Below, piece by piece: positions 17,689 to 25,367 of a stretch of DNA of 64,000 nucleotides (position 1 is the stretch's first letter; each line of letters starts with the position of its first letter). The DNA is from Pseudanabaena sp. M53BS1SP1A06MG (GTDB taxonomy: Bacteria; Cyanobacteriota; Cyanobacteriia; Pseudanabaenales; Pseudanabaenaceae), in assembly GCA_020404105.1 (NCBI GenBank), contig JADBWH010000063.1:1-64000 (forward strand), in the 5' to 3' direction. The translations under genes and the position numbers were made by a program. Below the pieces are notes generated by a model. The model made no database searches. It was given only the letters and a program-made list of their open reading frames with translations, and was not told the DNA's origin.

Positions 17689-17937
17689 ATGCTAGTCAAA
17701 GTCCAGAAATGGGGTAACAGTCAGGGAATTAGACTCAGTAAAGAGGTTTTAGCGGAGGCTAATATTTTGGTTGGTGATGAGCTAGAAATTCTCACTACAA
17801 AGGATCAGATTGTGATCAAGCCTATTCGCAAAATCCGAGGTAAGTATGATCTTAAAGATCTAGTTTCCCAAATTCCCTCTAACTATAAGGTTCAAGAAGA
17901 GAATTGGGGATCGCCTGTAGGTTTGGAAGTTTGGTAA
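17689..17937 (+). CDS. mazE: MazE/AbrB-type antitoxin
   Basis: An 82-residue SpoVT/AbrB swapped-hairpin protein. The start VQKWGNSQGIRLSKEVL is diagnostic of MazE-like antitoxins that bind operator DNA and neutralise MazF through an acidic C-terminus. The next gene starts on the base after its stop, indicating an operon. This module looks intact. Confidence 0.9.
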   Translation: MLVKVQKWGNSQGIRLSKEVLAEANILVGDELEILTTKDQIVIKPIRKIRGKYDLKDLVSQIPSNYKVQEENWGSPVGLEVW

Positions 17938-18273
17938 ATGGCTAGTTATATTCCCAAAAAGGGCGATTTGATTATCCTCACTTTCGATCCGCAGTCTGGA
18001 CATGAACAGAAAGGACGGCGACCTGCTTTAGTAGTGAGTAATACGCTGTTTAATCAGCATACGGGTTTGGCGATTGTCTGTCCGATTACAAATACCAAGC
18101 GTGATTTTCCTTTTCATGTGGAAATTTCTAGTAGTAAAAAGCTAACTGGCTATGTGATGGTGGAGCAAGTGAAATCTATCGATTACAAGTCGAGAAAGGT
18201 GAAGTTGATAGAGGCTGCTACGGATGAGCTTTTGGCTGAAGTTTTGAGCATTTTAGATGCTTGTATTTACTGA
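17938..18273 (+). CDS. mazF: MazF/PemK-family mRNA interferase toxin
   Basis: A 111-residue protein with the PemK/MazF fold: KKGDLIILTFDPQSGHEQKG, then RRPALVVSN and the VCPITN strand, and later GYVMVEQVKSID. The catalytic Arg (in GRRPALV) and the Thr/Ser loop are present. Family members cleave single-stranded mRNA at short motifs. The frame is complete and directly follows mazE. An R repeat copy begins 4 bases after the stop. Confidence 0.93.
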   Translation: MASYIPKKGDLIILTFDPQSGHEQKGRRPALVVSNTLFNQHTGLAIVCPITNTKRDFPFHVEISSSKKLTGYVMVEQVKSIDYKSRKVKLIEAATDELLAEVLSILDACIY

Positions 18274-18276
18274 ATG

Positions 18277-18478
18277 TCGCCTGTCATCAAACCTAAACAA
18301 AACCCGCCGATCTCGTTGGGATTAACCAATCGGCGATCGCGCATTGCTTGAGGATGTTAATGATGATGGGCGATCGCTGTCAATGTTACAGAAAATTGCT
18401 GGCGCTCTCAATCAAAAGGTTGAGATTAAGTTTAGCGCGATCACGTCTTGAGTCAAGTTTGGTATAGTCGCTGTTTTT
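18277..18478. repeat. R2, TA-array repeat with dead HTH-antitoxin tail
   Basis: Contains the shared non-coding start, then (18344-18451) a frame reading LLEDVNDDGRSLSMLQKIAG and ALNQKVEIKFSAITS to a stop. This is the C-terminus of an XRE/HigA-like antitoxin. No start or N-terminal domain is present. Confidence 0.8.
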
Positions 18479-18574
18479 TCAACAAAATAAGGGCGATCGC
18501 TTATTCTCTTGTGCATATCCAACAGAAAAAGCAAGAAAATATGTCAAAATATTAGCAAGTAAAGGAGTCAAGCT

Positions 18575-18832
18575 ATGATGACCACCAAAGAAAAGCTAAT
18601 CCAAGAAATAGAGCGATCGCCAGACCTAGTTGTAGAGGAACTTTTTGATTTTTTGTTGCTAGCTAGAATTAAGCATCATCGCCAACAAGAAACCCGTAAG
18701 CCATTTTGGATGTTTATTGAAGAGCTAGTTTCGGACATCCCTCAAGAGGAGTTAAATACTATGCCTACGGATGGAGCAGAACAGCACGATCATTATCTTT
18801 ATGGTTCTCCTAAGCGTTCTTACGAATCATAA
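18575..18832 (+). CDS. Antitoxin of a PIN toxin pair
   Basis: An 85-residue protein starting MMTTKEKLIQEIERSPDLVV, the N-terminal helix of DUF2281-like antitoxins common in cyanobacteria. A polar C-terminal half likely wraps the toxin. AAAGGAG precedes the start. The PIN gene follows 9 bases later. The pair looks intact. Confidence 0.8.
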   Translation: MMTTKEKLIQEIERSPDLVVEELFDFLLLARIKHHRQQETRKPFWMFIEELVSDIPQEELNTMPTDGAEQHDHYLYGSPKRSYES

Positions 18833-18841
18833 AAACGAATC

Positions 18842-19249
18842 ATGAAAGTAATCTTTGGTGATACCTGTTATTGGATAGCTTTGCTTTTTCCAAAAGACCA
18901 ATGGCATCAAAAGGCGATGATATGTTCGCGAATATACACGGATGACAAAATTGTGACAACAGATGGCGTAATTGATGAAGTTCTAAACTATGCTTCTATT
19001 CGGGGTAATTTGATGAGACAGAAAGCTCTGGCGATGTGTACACAAATGCTGCGAGAGCCAAGTATCCAAGTTGTTAGTTATACTCCCGAATTACGAAAGT
19101 TAGGATTTGAACTCTACGAAAACCGACCAGATAAGGGTTATAGCTTGACTGATTGCATCTCAATGGTTGTCATGCGGGAAAATAATATTCTTGAAGTCTT
19201 GACTGCTGATCGCCACTTTCAGCAAGAAGGATTTGCAATTCTTTTCTAG
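18842..19249 (+). CDS. PIN-domain ribonuclease toxin (VapC-like)
   Basis: A complete 135-residue PIN domain. The first Asp is in FGDTCYWIALL, a middle acidic residue in TTDGVIDEVLNY, and the late motif in YSLTDCISMVVM and LTADRHF. These acidic residues hold the metal ions that cut RNA. It follows its antitoxin closely. The frame is unbroken, unlike several other PIN toxins in this window. Confidence 0.9.
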   Translation: MKVIFGDTCYWIALLFPKDQWHQKAMICSRIYTDDKIVTTDGVIDEVLNYASIRGNLMRQKALAMCTQMLREPSIQVVSYTPELRKLGFELYENRPDKGYSLTDCISMVVMRENNILEVLTADRHFQQEGFAILF

Positions 19250-19277
19250 CGATCGCCTAAATCATCAGTGTCTAATC

Positions 19278-19487
19278 GCGATCGCCTCTCATCAAACCCA
19301 AACAAAGCCCAATGATCGCGTTGGTACTAAACAATCGGCGATCGCTCTTGCTTGAGGATGCTGATTATGATGGGCATTCGCTATAAATGTTACAGAAAAT
19401 TGCTGGCGCTCTTAATCAGAAGGTTGAGATTAAGTTTTCAGCGATCGCTTCTTGAGACGAGTTTGGTGTAGGCGTTGTTTTTTTAGG
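19278..19487. repeat. R3, TA-array repeat with dead HTH-antitoxin tail
   Basis: Same structure as R2. The relic frame (19348-19455) reads LLEDADYDGHSL, a TAA, then MLQKIAGALNQKVEIKFSAI. The extra stop is private to this copy. Confidence 0.8.
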
Positions 19488-19501
19488 AAATTAAACAGAA
19501 G

Positions 19502-19747
19502 TTAGGAATCAGCCGAGATAGAGTCATCTTCGGTAAACTGTTCGATCGCTTCTAGCATTCCTTCTGAATATGGCTCTAAGATGGTAGTGCAAACGTGAAG
19601 TTCAGCAAGGGCATTACAGAATTCATCGGAGTCTGGGTTAGCTGTTTCAAGAATGTTAATAGCTGCAAGGGCGCGTTTTAGTTGAGGTTGATATTCTGCC
19701 ATGTGACGCTTGAGGCGATCGATTGGTCGTTTGTATGTTGTATTCAT
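19502..19747 (-). CDS. Small hypothetical protein in the TA array
   Basis: An 81-residue helical, acidic protein (start MNTTYKRPIDRLKRHMAEYQ). A strong AAAGGAG lies 10 bases before the ATG, supporting real translation. I do not recognise a domain. No toxin-like gene sits directly behind it; downstream on the same strand is R3. It could be an orphan antitoxin or a small protein unrelated to TA function. Confidence 0.55.
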   Translation of the reverse strand: MNTTYKRPIDRLKRHMAEYQPQLKRALAAINILETANPDSDEFCNALAELHVCTTILEPYSEGMLEAIEQFTEDDSISADS

Positions 19748-19932
19748 CTTTTGAGTCTCCTTTCTAGTTTGGCGATTTGGTTATGACAGTTTGCTACAGT
19801 TTTTTCCCAGTGAGCGATTAATCCTAAATCTTATATCGCCTATTACTAAATCTACAGTGCGATCGCCTAAATCATCCGTATCTAATCGCTCTAAAAAACT
19901 TGACGGCTAATTAAAACAGAAATCATCTTTTT

Positions 19933-20301
19933 TTACCGATCGCTTTGCTGATAAATGCGGATACGCCCACGCTGAATTATCCAGAGATTTCCTGTAATAT
20001 TTTCACGCTGTAATCCTCCGATTAGAGTTTGAATAGCATCAGTTAAATCATCTATTGTGGCTCTATTAGGAAGTCTTAGAACAGCAATTCCCTTGTATTC
20101 AGATGGAATGTATTGTAGAGGGTTGCTAAAGTCTAGGTCTAATGTAACAAGGCAGCGATCTTCTGCTTGGCAAACTTTGATGACAGTTGGATCGGATGCT
20201 GATGTTAGTCCTTGTTCAAGTACTGTAGAAACATCGTAACCTGCTTGTTTTAGTTGATTGATTCCTCTTTGACCGATGTTCTCGTCTAGTTTAAATTTCA
20301 T
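19933..20301 (-). CDS. DUF5615 PIN-like toxin
   Basis: A 122-residue protein with the DUF5615 (Mut7-C-like, PIN-related) pattern: FKLDENIGQRGINQLKQAGY, then CQAEDRCLVTLDLDFSNPLQ and the end IRIYQQ. The Asp residues in LDEN and TLDLDF are the expected catalytic acids. It overlaps the DUF433 antitoxin gene by four bases. This DUF433/DUF5615 pairing is a known TA type. Both genes look intact. Confidence 0.88.
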   Translation of the reverse strand: MKFKLDENIGQRGINQLKQAGYDVSTVLEQGLTSASDPTVIKVCQAEDRCLVTLDLDFSNPLQYIPSEYKGIAVLRLPNRATIDDLTDAIQTLIGGLQRENITGNLWIIQRGRIRIYQQSDR

Positions 20302-20546
20302 GCTGATTGCTCGATAGGAATATCAATATAGCGATCGCTTGACATAGCGGCTCCATAGGCAATGCAAGCATAAATGTCTTCTGGTTGTAGTTGGGGATAT
20401 TCTTCTAGGAGTTCAGGGATGCTAGTGCCACTGGCGAGAAAGTCGAGAATTAGGGATACCCAGATACGATGCCCACGAATGCAGGGTTTTCCAAAGCAGA
20501 TATTAGGGTTAATCGAGATTCGGGTTAGCAGTTCTTTTTGTTTCAT
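20298..20546 (-). CDS. DUF433 antitoxin
   Basis: An 82-residue DUF433 protein: RISINPNICFGKPCIRGHRI, then LASGTSIPELLEEYPQL and EDIYACIAYGA. That core is the winged-helix region of this family and is very conserved. It represses its own operon in related pairs and binds the DUF5615 toxin whose start it overlaps. The frame is complete. Confidence 0.92.
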   Translation of the reverse strand: MKQKELLTRISINPNICFGKPCIRGHRIWVSLILDFLASGTSIPELLEEYPQLQPEDIYACIAYGAAMSSDRYIDIPIEQSA

Positions 20547-20623
20547 AAATTTATCTTTGGGTTGTTTTACACATCAAATGCGATCGCCATGATACTCATC
20601 CTCTTATCATGGTTATATTTTAC

Positions 20624-20813
20624 ATCGCCTCTCATCAAACCCAAACAAACCCAAACGATCGCGTTGGTACTAAACAATCAGCGATCGCGCCTTGCTTGAG
20701 GATGCTGATTATGATGGGCGATCGCTATCAATATTACAGAAAATTGCTGGCGCTCTCAATCAGAAGGTTGAAATTAAGTTTAGCGCGATCGCTTCTTGAG
20801 ACGAGTTTGGTGT
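20624..20813. repeat. R4, TA-array repeat with dead HTH-antitoxin tail
   Basis: The longest clean copy. An upstream frame reads NDRVGTKQSAIA, the recognition-helix region of an HTH antitoxin. The frame then shifts by one, and 20692-20799 continues as LLEDADYDGRSLSILQKIAG to KFSAIAS. It lies between the DUF433 antitoxin and a PIN toxin. Confidence 0.85.
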
Positions 20814-20826
20814 TCCTCCCTAATAG

Positions 20827-21246
20827 TTATTTTAAAATCAGATTCTGAAAATGTTGATACGAAATAATTTCTACACCTTGAAAAGGGTTTAATATCAACA
20901 AATCTGCATCACCTGTGACTAGGTAATTTGCATGACCTGATACGGCTAAATCCAAGAGAAAATTATCTTTTGCATCACGACAATCTTCAAAATGGTGAGT
21001 AATTTCGATCAATTCAACTTTTTCATAGAGAAGTGTCACTAAATCTTCAATGGCGGTTTCTGAAAAGTATTTTTTAAATTTTGGACGTTTCAAAACTTTA
21101 ATTAATTCGCCAAATAGGTCATTGCTAAATAGAACGATTACTTGATCGCTAATGATCGCTTCGCTCAGACCCGTAAGTGATTTGCCAATGAGAAAGCTAA
21201 TCCAAATATTCGTGTCGATAACAAGGCGAAGTGGATTACCTTGCAT
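20827..21246 (-). CDS. PIN-domain toxin (putative toxin component, PIN family)
   Basis: A 139-residue PIN protein: VIDTNIWISFLIGKSL with the first Asp, the middle ELIKVLKRPKFKKYF, then CRDAKDNFLLDLAVSGHANY and TGDADLL. These are the hallmarks of the PIN toxin group with the R(D)x(K/D)D motif. It overlaps its antitoxin by 11 bases, and the frame is intact. It most likely degrades RNA when freed. Confidence 0.9.
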   Translation of the reverse strand: MQGNPLRLVIDTNIWISFLIGKSLTGLSEAIISDQVIVLFSNDLFGELIKVLKRPKFKKYFSETAIEDLVTLLYEKVELIEITHHFEDCRDAKDNFLLDLAVSGHANYLVTGDADLLILNPFQGVEIISYQHFQNLILK

Positions 21247-21454
21247 GATAATTTGCTTGCCTTACGGCTTCAACTTCTTGAGTAATATCTTCTAAACTTA
21301 GCTCATCAGTTTGTACTGAACTTAAAAATTTATTGAATCTCACTGAAAATGTGTCTTTTTCTAGCAACTGCAATAATTCCAGCTTTTCTTGTAGATTGCA
21401 TTGCGAGATTACTGTTTTAAGTTGGGAAAAGTCTATGGAGATGGACACATTCAT
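21236..21454 (-). CDS. Antitoxin of the PIN toxin at 20827
   Basis: About 72 residues from MNVSISIDFSQLKTVISQCN. The pattern of hydrophobic residues (LQEKLELLQLLEKDTFSVRF) followed by an acidic stretch is usual for this antitoxin type. The start at 21454 is preferred because the upstream 120 bases of the longer frame are R repeat sequence. It overlaps the toxin gene. Confidence 0.75.
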   Translation of the reverse strand: MNVSISIDFSQLKTVISQCNLQEKLELLQLLEKDTFSVRFNKFLSSVQTDELSLEDITQEVEAVRQANYHAR

Positions 21455-21507
21455 TTTTGCCGTCCTACAAAAAATCATTAGCATTTGGATACTGCTAACA
21501 TTGTACA

Positions 21508-21640
21508 GCGATCGCTTTGGTACTAAACAATCAGCGATCGCGCATTGCTTGAGGATGCTGATTATGATGGGCATTCGCTGTCAATGTTACAGAAAATTGC
21601 TGGCGCTCTCAATCAGAAGGTTGAGATTAAGTTTTCATAA
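21508..21640. repeat. R5, TA-array repeat with dead HTH-antitoxin tail
   Basis: Starts inside the common region. One frame reads FGTKQSAIAHC, and after a one-base shift 21545-21640 reads LLEDADYDGHSLSMLQKIAG to KVEIKFS and a stop. It lies between the antitoxin at 21236 and the DUF262 gene. Confidence 0.85.
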
Positions 21641-21643
21641 AAA

Positions 21644-23476
21644 CTAATTTGAGTTTAGTGTATTTTCCAAGCCCCATACTTGTCTTGCTAGATTAACTAA
21701 TATTTCCTGCCTCTCGTCAATAGTAGAAGAATTCCAAGAATCAAAATGTTTTAAATTAAGTAATTTAATAGTGCGATTAATTTGTGTGTTATTACCAACT
21801 TTATTGTTGCCAACCAGAGAGCGAGTTAATAGAAACTGGGATTGGGCGTAGCCATTCTTCTTATCTTCAAAAGGTGAATCAGAAATTGAACTATTAATAG
21901 ATTTTTCTAAAAGAAGTAGATTACCTAATTTACTCGCATACAAGTTATATTCTGTGGGCTTATTAAAGTTATGTCTTCCCCCTGATTTTGTTGATTTTGG
22001 AAGAATATGCTCTATTGTTAGAGACTTATCCAAATATTCGTCTAGTTGAGTAGGATTGCTGTAAGCTTTTTCATTAACAAACTGTGTCATTTTAGCAAGA
22101 ATGTATTTGATGCGAAATTTTGCAATTTTTGAATCAGTAAGTTCACGAAATGTCAAATCAAAATCACTTGACAGTGATGCAATTTCTTTCTGAAAACTAT
22201 TTTTAACAAAATTGTTGAATTCGGTCACTTCCTTGATAGCTCTAATATTTTTACTCCACTGTGAGAAAGTTCTTATCATATTAACGTCCTTGCGAGTAGA
22301 ACGGGTAATAGTATAAATGAATAACAAATTTTCAACCCAGTAACAAAGTCTGACAAAAAGATCTTTGGGTAAATATCTTCCCGCAAGTAAAAGTATAAAG
22401 TGTTGACTATATCTACCTTGTAATTTTGTGATATTTTTCAAATAAGGATTAGATGAGCCATCGATATTTTCTCCTTTAATAAAGTGAAGATGATGCTCAG
22501 AAGCTTCTATTAGTTTGTCTACAAAGGATAAGGGATTTTTATTGATTTGATGTTGATCGTTCTCTTTAACAACCCAATCATAAATGCTCTCTTCAGGAAA
22601 GTTGTTCTGTAAATCCACTTCATAATGCGACATTATATAGTAACGGAGGAATCTCATTGGATCTTCTTGGCATTTATGAAGAATTTTAGTGAGCTTGTCC
22701 CAACGACTTTTAAGGCTTTGCCAGTGATTTTTTACATTATCGATTGAGTTAGAACTTGCTGTATTTATAAAAAGATAGTTTTTAAGAAGATCCATAGAAT
22801 TCAAACCTATTCCACGGTCATTGATAGTTTCAAAAACTTTGAGAGCATTTTTAAAACTTGGGGTTTCAATTCTTATCAGTTTTACTTTATTCGCGAAAAC
22901 GGATGAAAACTTAAGGAGTACGTCTGGTACAAATCTTTCTGATATTAATCCTTTCAACACTTCATACGCATTAACTAAATCTTGAACTGAACTTAAAATT
23001 CCTTTATCAATACTACTAATTTCTTCTTCTCTACTAGCAATAATTGACAAGGCTTTGGCTCCTGCTCCATATTGCAATGTAACTCTAAGCCTAAGAATAT
23101 CAAAACCAGTCTTTGGATCTTGAGCAACCCCTGAGATTCTCTCCTCGATAGTTCGAGATGTTGGGTATTCAAAATCGCAGAGTAAATCCCTAATAGCACA
23201 AAAAAACATATAGATAGTCGTTAGTCGTTGTTGACCATCTACAAGCTGGAAAGTACCCGACTCATCACGAAATACAACTATAGAACCCAAAAAATATTCA
23301 GAATCATTGTCTGGCTCGTCATCATCATAAAGCTCTTCGACAATGTCATAGAATAGTTTCTTAACATTGTCTGTTTTCCATACATATTCCCTTTGAAAAT
23401 CTGGGACTGAATAAAAATCTTTGAAAAGTTCAGCCACACTAAGATTATGCGATTCTATTTTAGGTACAGTTGACAT
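21644..23476 (-). CDS. DUF262/DUF1524 protein, GmrSD-like restriction candidate
   Basis: A 610-residue protein with a DUF262 N-terminal domain (PDFQREYVW at about 25-33, DGQQRLTTIY at 80-89) and a DUF1524 HNH-like C-terminal region (LTIEHILPKS, then KLGNLLLLEKSINSSI). DUF262 is a ParB/Srx-fold NTP-binding module. Fused to DUF1524 it forms GmrSD-type enzymes, which attack DNA with modified cytosine. Here both are in one chain. The frame is intact and it lies inside the defence/TA island. An antiviral role is inferred from the family and neighbours; substrate preference is unknown. Confidence 0.85.
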   Translation of the reverse strand: MSTVPKIESHNLSVAELFKDFYSVPDFQREYVWKTDNVKKLFYDIVEELYDDDEPDNDSEYFLGSIVVFRDESGTFQLVDGQQRLTTIYMFFCAIRDLLCDFEYPTSRTIEERISGVAQDPKTGFDILRLRVTLQYGAGAKALSIIASREEEISSIDKGILSSVQDLVNAYEVLKGLISERFVPDVLLKFSSVFANKVKLIRIETPSFKNALKVFETINDRGIGLNSMDLLKNYLFINTASSNSIDNVKNHWQSLKSRWDKLTKILHKCQEDPMRFLRYYIMSHYEVDLQNNFPEESIYDWVVKENDQHQINKNPLSFVDKLIEASEHHLHFIKGENIDGSSNPYLKNITKLQGRYSQHFILLLAGRYLPKDLFVRLCYWVENLLFIYTITRSTRKDVNMIRTFSQWSKNIRAIKEVTEFNNFVKNSFQKEIASLSSDFDLTFRELTDSKIAKFRIKYILAKMTQFVNEKAYSNPTQLDEYLDKSLTIEHILPKSTKSGGRHNFNKPTEYNLYASKLGNLLLLEKSINSSISDSPFEDKKNGYAQSQFLLTRSLVGNNKVGNNTQINRTIKLLNLKHFDSWNSSTIDERQEILVNLARQVWGLENTLNSN

Positions 23477-23696
23477 TTACCGCTATTTTGAGATCTTGTA
23501 ACGTATTTTATCCTGAATTTATTGTAATAACAACATTTTAGTAAACGAAATACTGATCACATTGTCATCATCTTTTTACCTATGCCATAAAAGTGACGAT
23601 CGCGCTTGTGGTTAGATTGGTTGGCGATCGCGTAAATTTACAATTGCAAGCATCTTGCTATAATAGCCGCATAACCTTAGCTCACCAAAAACTTCT

Positions 23697-23909
23697 ATGC
23701 TTTCTCAACAGCTTGAAGACAAAACTCAACATTTAGAAACTAGAGTAGCCGCATTAGAAACAGAACTCGCACAAATGCGACAGATACTATCTGGATTTGT
23801 GCAGAAAAAAACACCTTGGTGGTTAAAAGTCGCAGGTAGCTTTGAAAACGATCCTACCTTTGACGAAGCAAATCGCCTCGGTCAAGAATGGCGCAAATCT
23901 GCTGAATAG
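23697..23909 (+). CDS. VapB-like antitoxin, WW-G-F-NDP-FDEA type
   Basis: A 70-residue protein with an N-terminal coiled coil (LETRVAALETELAQMRQIL) and the tail PWWLKVAGSFENDPTFDEA. It is a relative of the antitoxin at 8744, and both end in RKS. The start follows a plausible leader with no strong ribosome site. Behind it only the last third of a VapC remains. It is intact and now without a full partner. Confidence 0.78.
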   Translation: MLSQQLEDKTQHLETRVAALETELAQMRQILSGFVQKKTPWWLKVAGSFENDPTFDEANRLGQEWRKSAE

Positions 23910-24062
23910 AGCATCATATATATTTTTGACAGATATTCCCGTCTAGGAAACATGGATCTCAAAATTGCCGCGATCGCCTTAACAAACAATGCAACTTTAG
24001 TCACCCGCAACAAATCAGATTTTGGACAAATTGTAGAGTTGTCCATAGATGACTGGTCATAA
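23910..24062 (+). pseudogene. C-terminal fragment of a VapC toxin
   Basis: Open frame directly after the antitoxin stop, reading [20 protein letters not shown] and [13 protein letters not shown] to DDWS and stop. This matches the C-terminal third of the broken VapC at 8965 ([12 protein letters not shown]). The N-terminal part with the first catalytic Asp is deleted. Confidence 0.8.
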
Positions 24063-24114
24063 TTTACAGGACAGACCCTTGCCCTAGAAGGCACATGGCG
24101 ATCGCCCAATATTA

Positions 24115-24369
24115 TTACTTCCCAATGAGACGTTCATACTCAGCGTGCGTACCAATCCAAAACCAAGAAATACCCTTCTCAACCTCAATTCCCACTGCGC
24201 GATATTCCTTACTAATTCTTACTGACTAATACTTCCCAACTCTCTTTAGGTGTAAAGATGGATGCGATGGATTCGTTTTCAGTAACTCATAACTTTGATC
24301 GGCAACCTCCTGAATAGTTTCAGGTAAAGCTTTGTAATATCCCCAAAATCGTCTGGCTGTGAAGTGCAT
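24115..24369 (-). pseudogene. RelE-like toxin with premature TAG
   Basis: From the ATG at 24369 the frame reads MHFTARRFWGYYKALPETIQ, then NPSHPSLHLKRVGKY and a TAG, then SVRISKEYRAVGIEVEKGIS and WFWIGTHAEYERLI. Apart from the stop this is a complete RelE-fold toxin. The missing residue is usually Trp (GK.WSVRIS), so TGG to TAG explains it. The antitoxin gene overlaps its start (TAATG). Confidence 0.8.
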
Positions 24370-24566
24370 TAGATTTGCTTGCAAAATCCATTTTCAAAAT
24401 CCTCGATCGCTTCCTGTGCTAGAAAATCTAACTTCCCCGACTCAATATCACTCTCTAACTCCTCATCCCAACGTTGATAATCTAAATCCAATAGCCAATC
24501 AATAACTTTGCGAAATTCGCTAGGAGGAAGTTCTAATATAGCCGACTCAATTTGTTGAATAGTCAT
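24369..24566 (-). CDS. Antitoxin of a RelE-like toxin pseudogene
   Basis: A 65-residue acidic protein starting MTIQQIESAILELPPSEFRK, then DWLLDLDYQRWDEELESDIE. This is the common pattern of small addiction antitoxins with RelE/ParE partners. Its stop overlaps the toxin start. The protein is intact, while the toxin has one nonsense codon. Confidence 0.78.
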   Translation of the reverse strand: MTIQQIESAILELPPSEFRKVIDWLLDLDYQRWDEELESDIESGKLDFLAQEAIEDFENGFCKQI

Positions 24567-24757
24567 CGTTTTAGATTTCTATAGAAAATAATCGTTTGCG
24601 CTGGTTAATTTGAGCGATCGCCAATCAATTGTAGCACTACAACATTTTAGCCAATAATGGTAAAGCGATCTGACTTTATGGGATTAGGGGCGATCGCATT
24701 ATTGGCATGAAATTACGAAGATGTATAATATGACGATATTTATCATCGGTGAAAAAT

Positions 24758-24982
24758 ATGACTACACTCCTGCAACAAGCTATCGCTGAAATTGAACAAC
24801 TCCCTCCAGAACAACAAGATGTGATCGCGAGTCGTTTTCTAGACTAAATACGAGATGAGCAAGAGTGGCAAATCCGCTTTACAAATACCACTAACGATCA
24901 ATGGGATTTCATGGCAGAAATGGTACGTCAAGAAATTGCCAACAGTAAAATAATTCCCATGAAAGAAGTTTTCCCGTCTTAG
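24758..24982 (+). pseudogene. Antitoxin gene with one in-frame TAA
   Basis: Reads MTTLLQQAIAEIEQLPPEQQ to SRFLD, then TAA, then in the same frame IRDEQEWQIRFTNTTNDQWD to EVFPS and TAG. Such antitoxins usually continue L.ELRDEQ here, so a single change may explain the TAA. The toxin behind it is also ruined. Confidence 0.7.
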
Positions 24983-24984
24983 CC

Positions 24985-25080
24985 ATGAAATCTAGCGTAA
25001 CCAACTCCTTTCGCAAACACATTTACTGGTATTGGATTGGTATGCATAATCAATATGATGAACTGCTTAAAAGAATGTAA
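24985..25080 (+). pseudogene. RelE-like toxin with a large internal deletion
   Basis: A 31-codon frame joins a RelE-type start (MKSSVTNSFRKH) to a RelE-type end (YWYWIGMHNQYDELLK, compare FWIGTHAEYERL at 24115). About 50 central residues are missing. It starts two bases after its antitoxin's stop, as an intact pair would. Confidence 0.65.
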
Positions 25081-25112
25081 TAAAGAAAACTTACCATGCA
25101 AGTAGAAACATT

Positions 25113-25367
25113 ATGACAACTGCCACCGCCCAAATTAACATCCCCTTTGAACTACTAGCCGAAGCCGTCACCACCCTCAATATTGAACATAAAATCAAAC
25201 TATGGAAATTACTAGGTCAAGAGATTGCTGAAGCCCAAAAAACTACTAGAAATAATATTGATACTAGTGCTATAGATTCACTCGATCGCGTAGTTGAGAA
25301 AATTCTATTAGAAACTGGTATGACCGAAGATGAATTAGTAGAAGCTTTCGTCAATCAAGAATCATGA
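25113..25367 (+). CDS. Antitoxin of a PIN toxin pair
   Basis: An 84-residue protein, helical in its first half (IPFELLAEAVTTLNIEHKIK), with an acidic tail. Its stop overlaps the PIN gene start by four bases (ATGA), the standard coupling. No named domain is evident. The frame is intact. Confidence 0.75.
   Translation: MTTATAQINIPFELLAEAVTTLNIEHKIKLWKLLGQEIAEAQKTTRNNIDTSAIDSLDRVVEKILLETGMTEDELVEAFVNQES

Noticed and set aside
17551-21640. CRISPR array or integron attC-like sites formed by the R repeats
   Set aside because: The repeats are 70-210 bp, unevenly spaced, and contain the tail of a coding gene. Spacers are whole TA modules and no cas or integrase gene is present.
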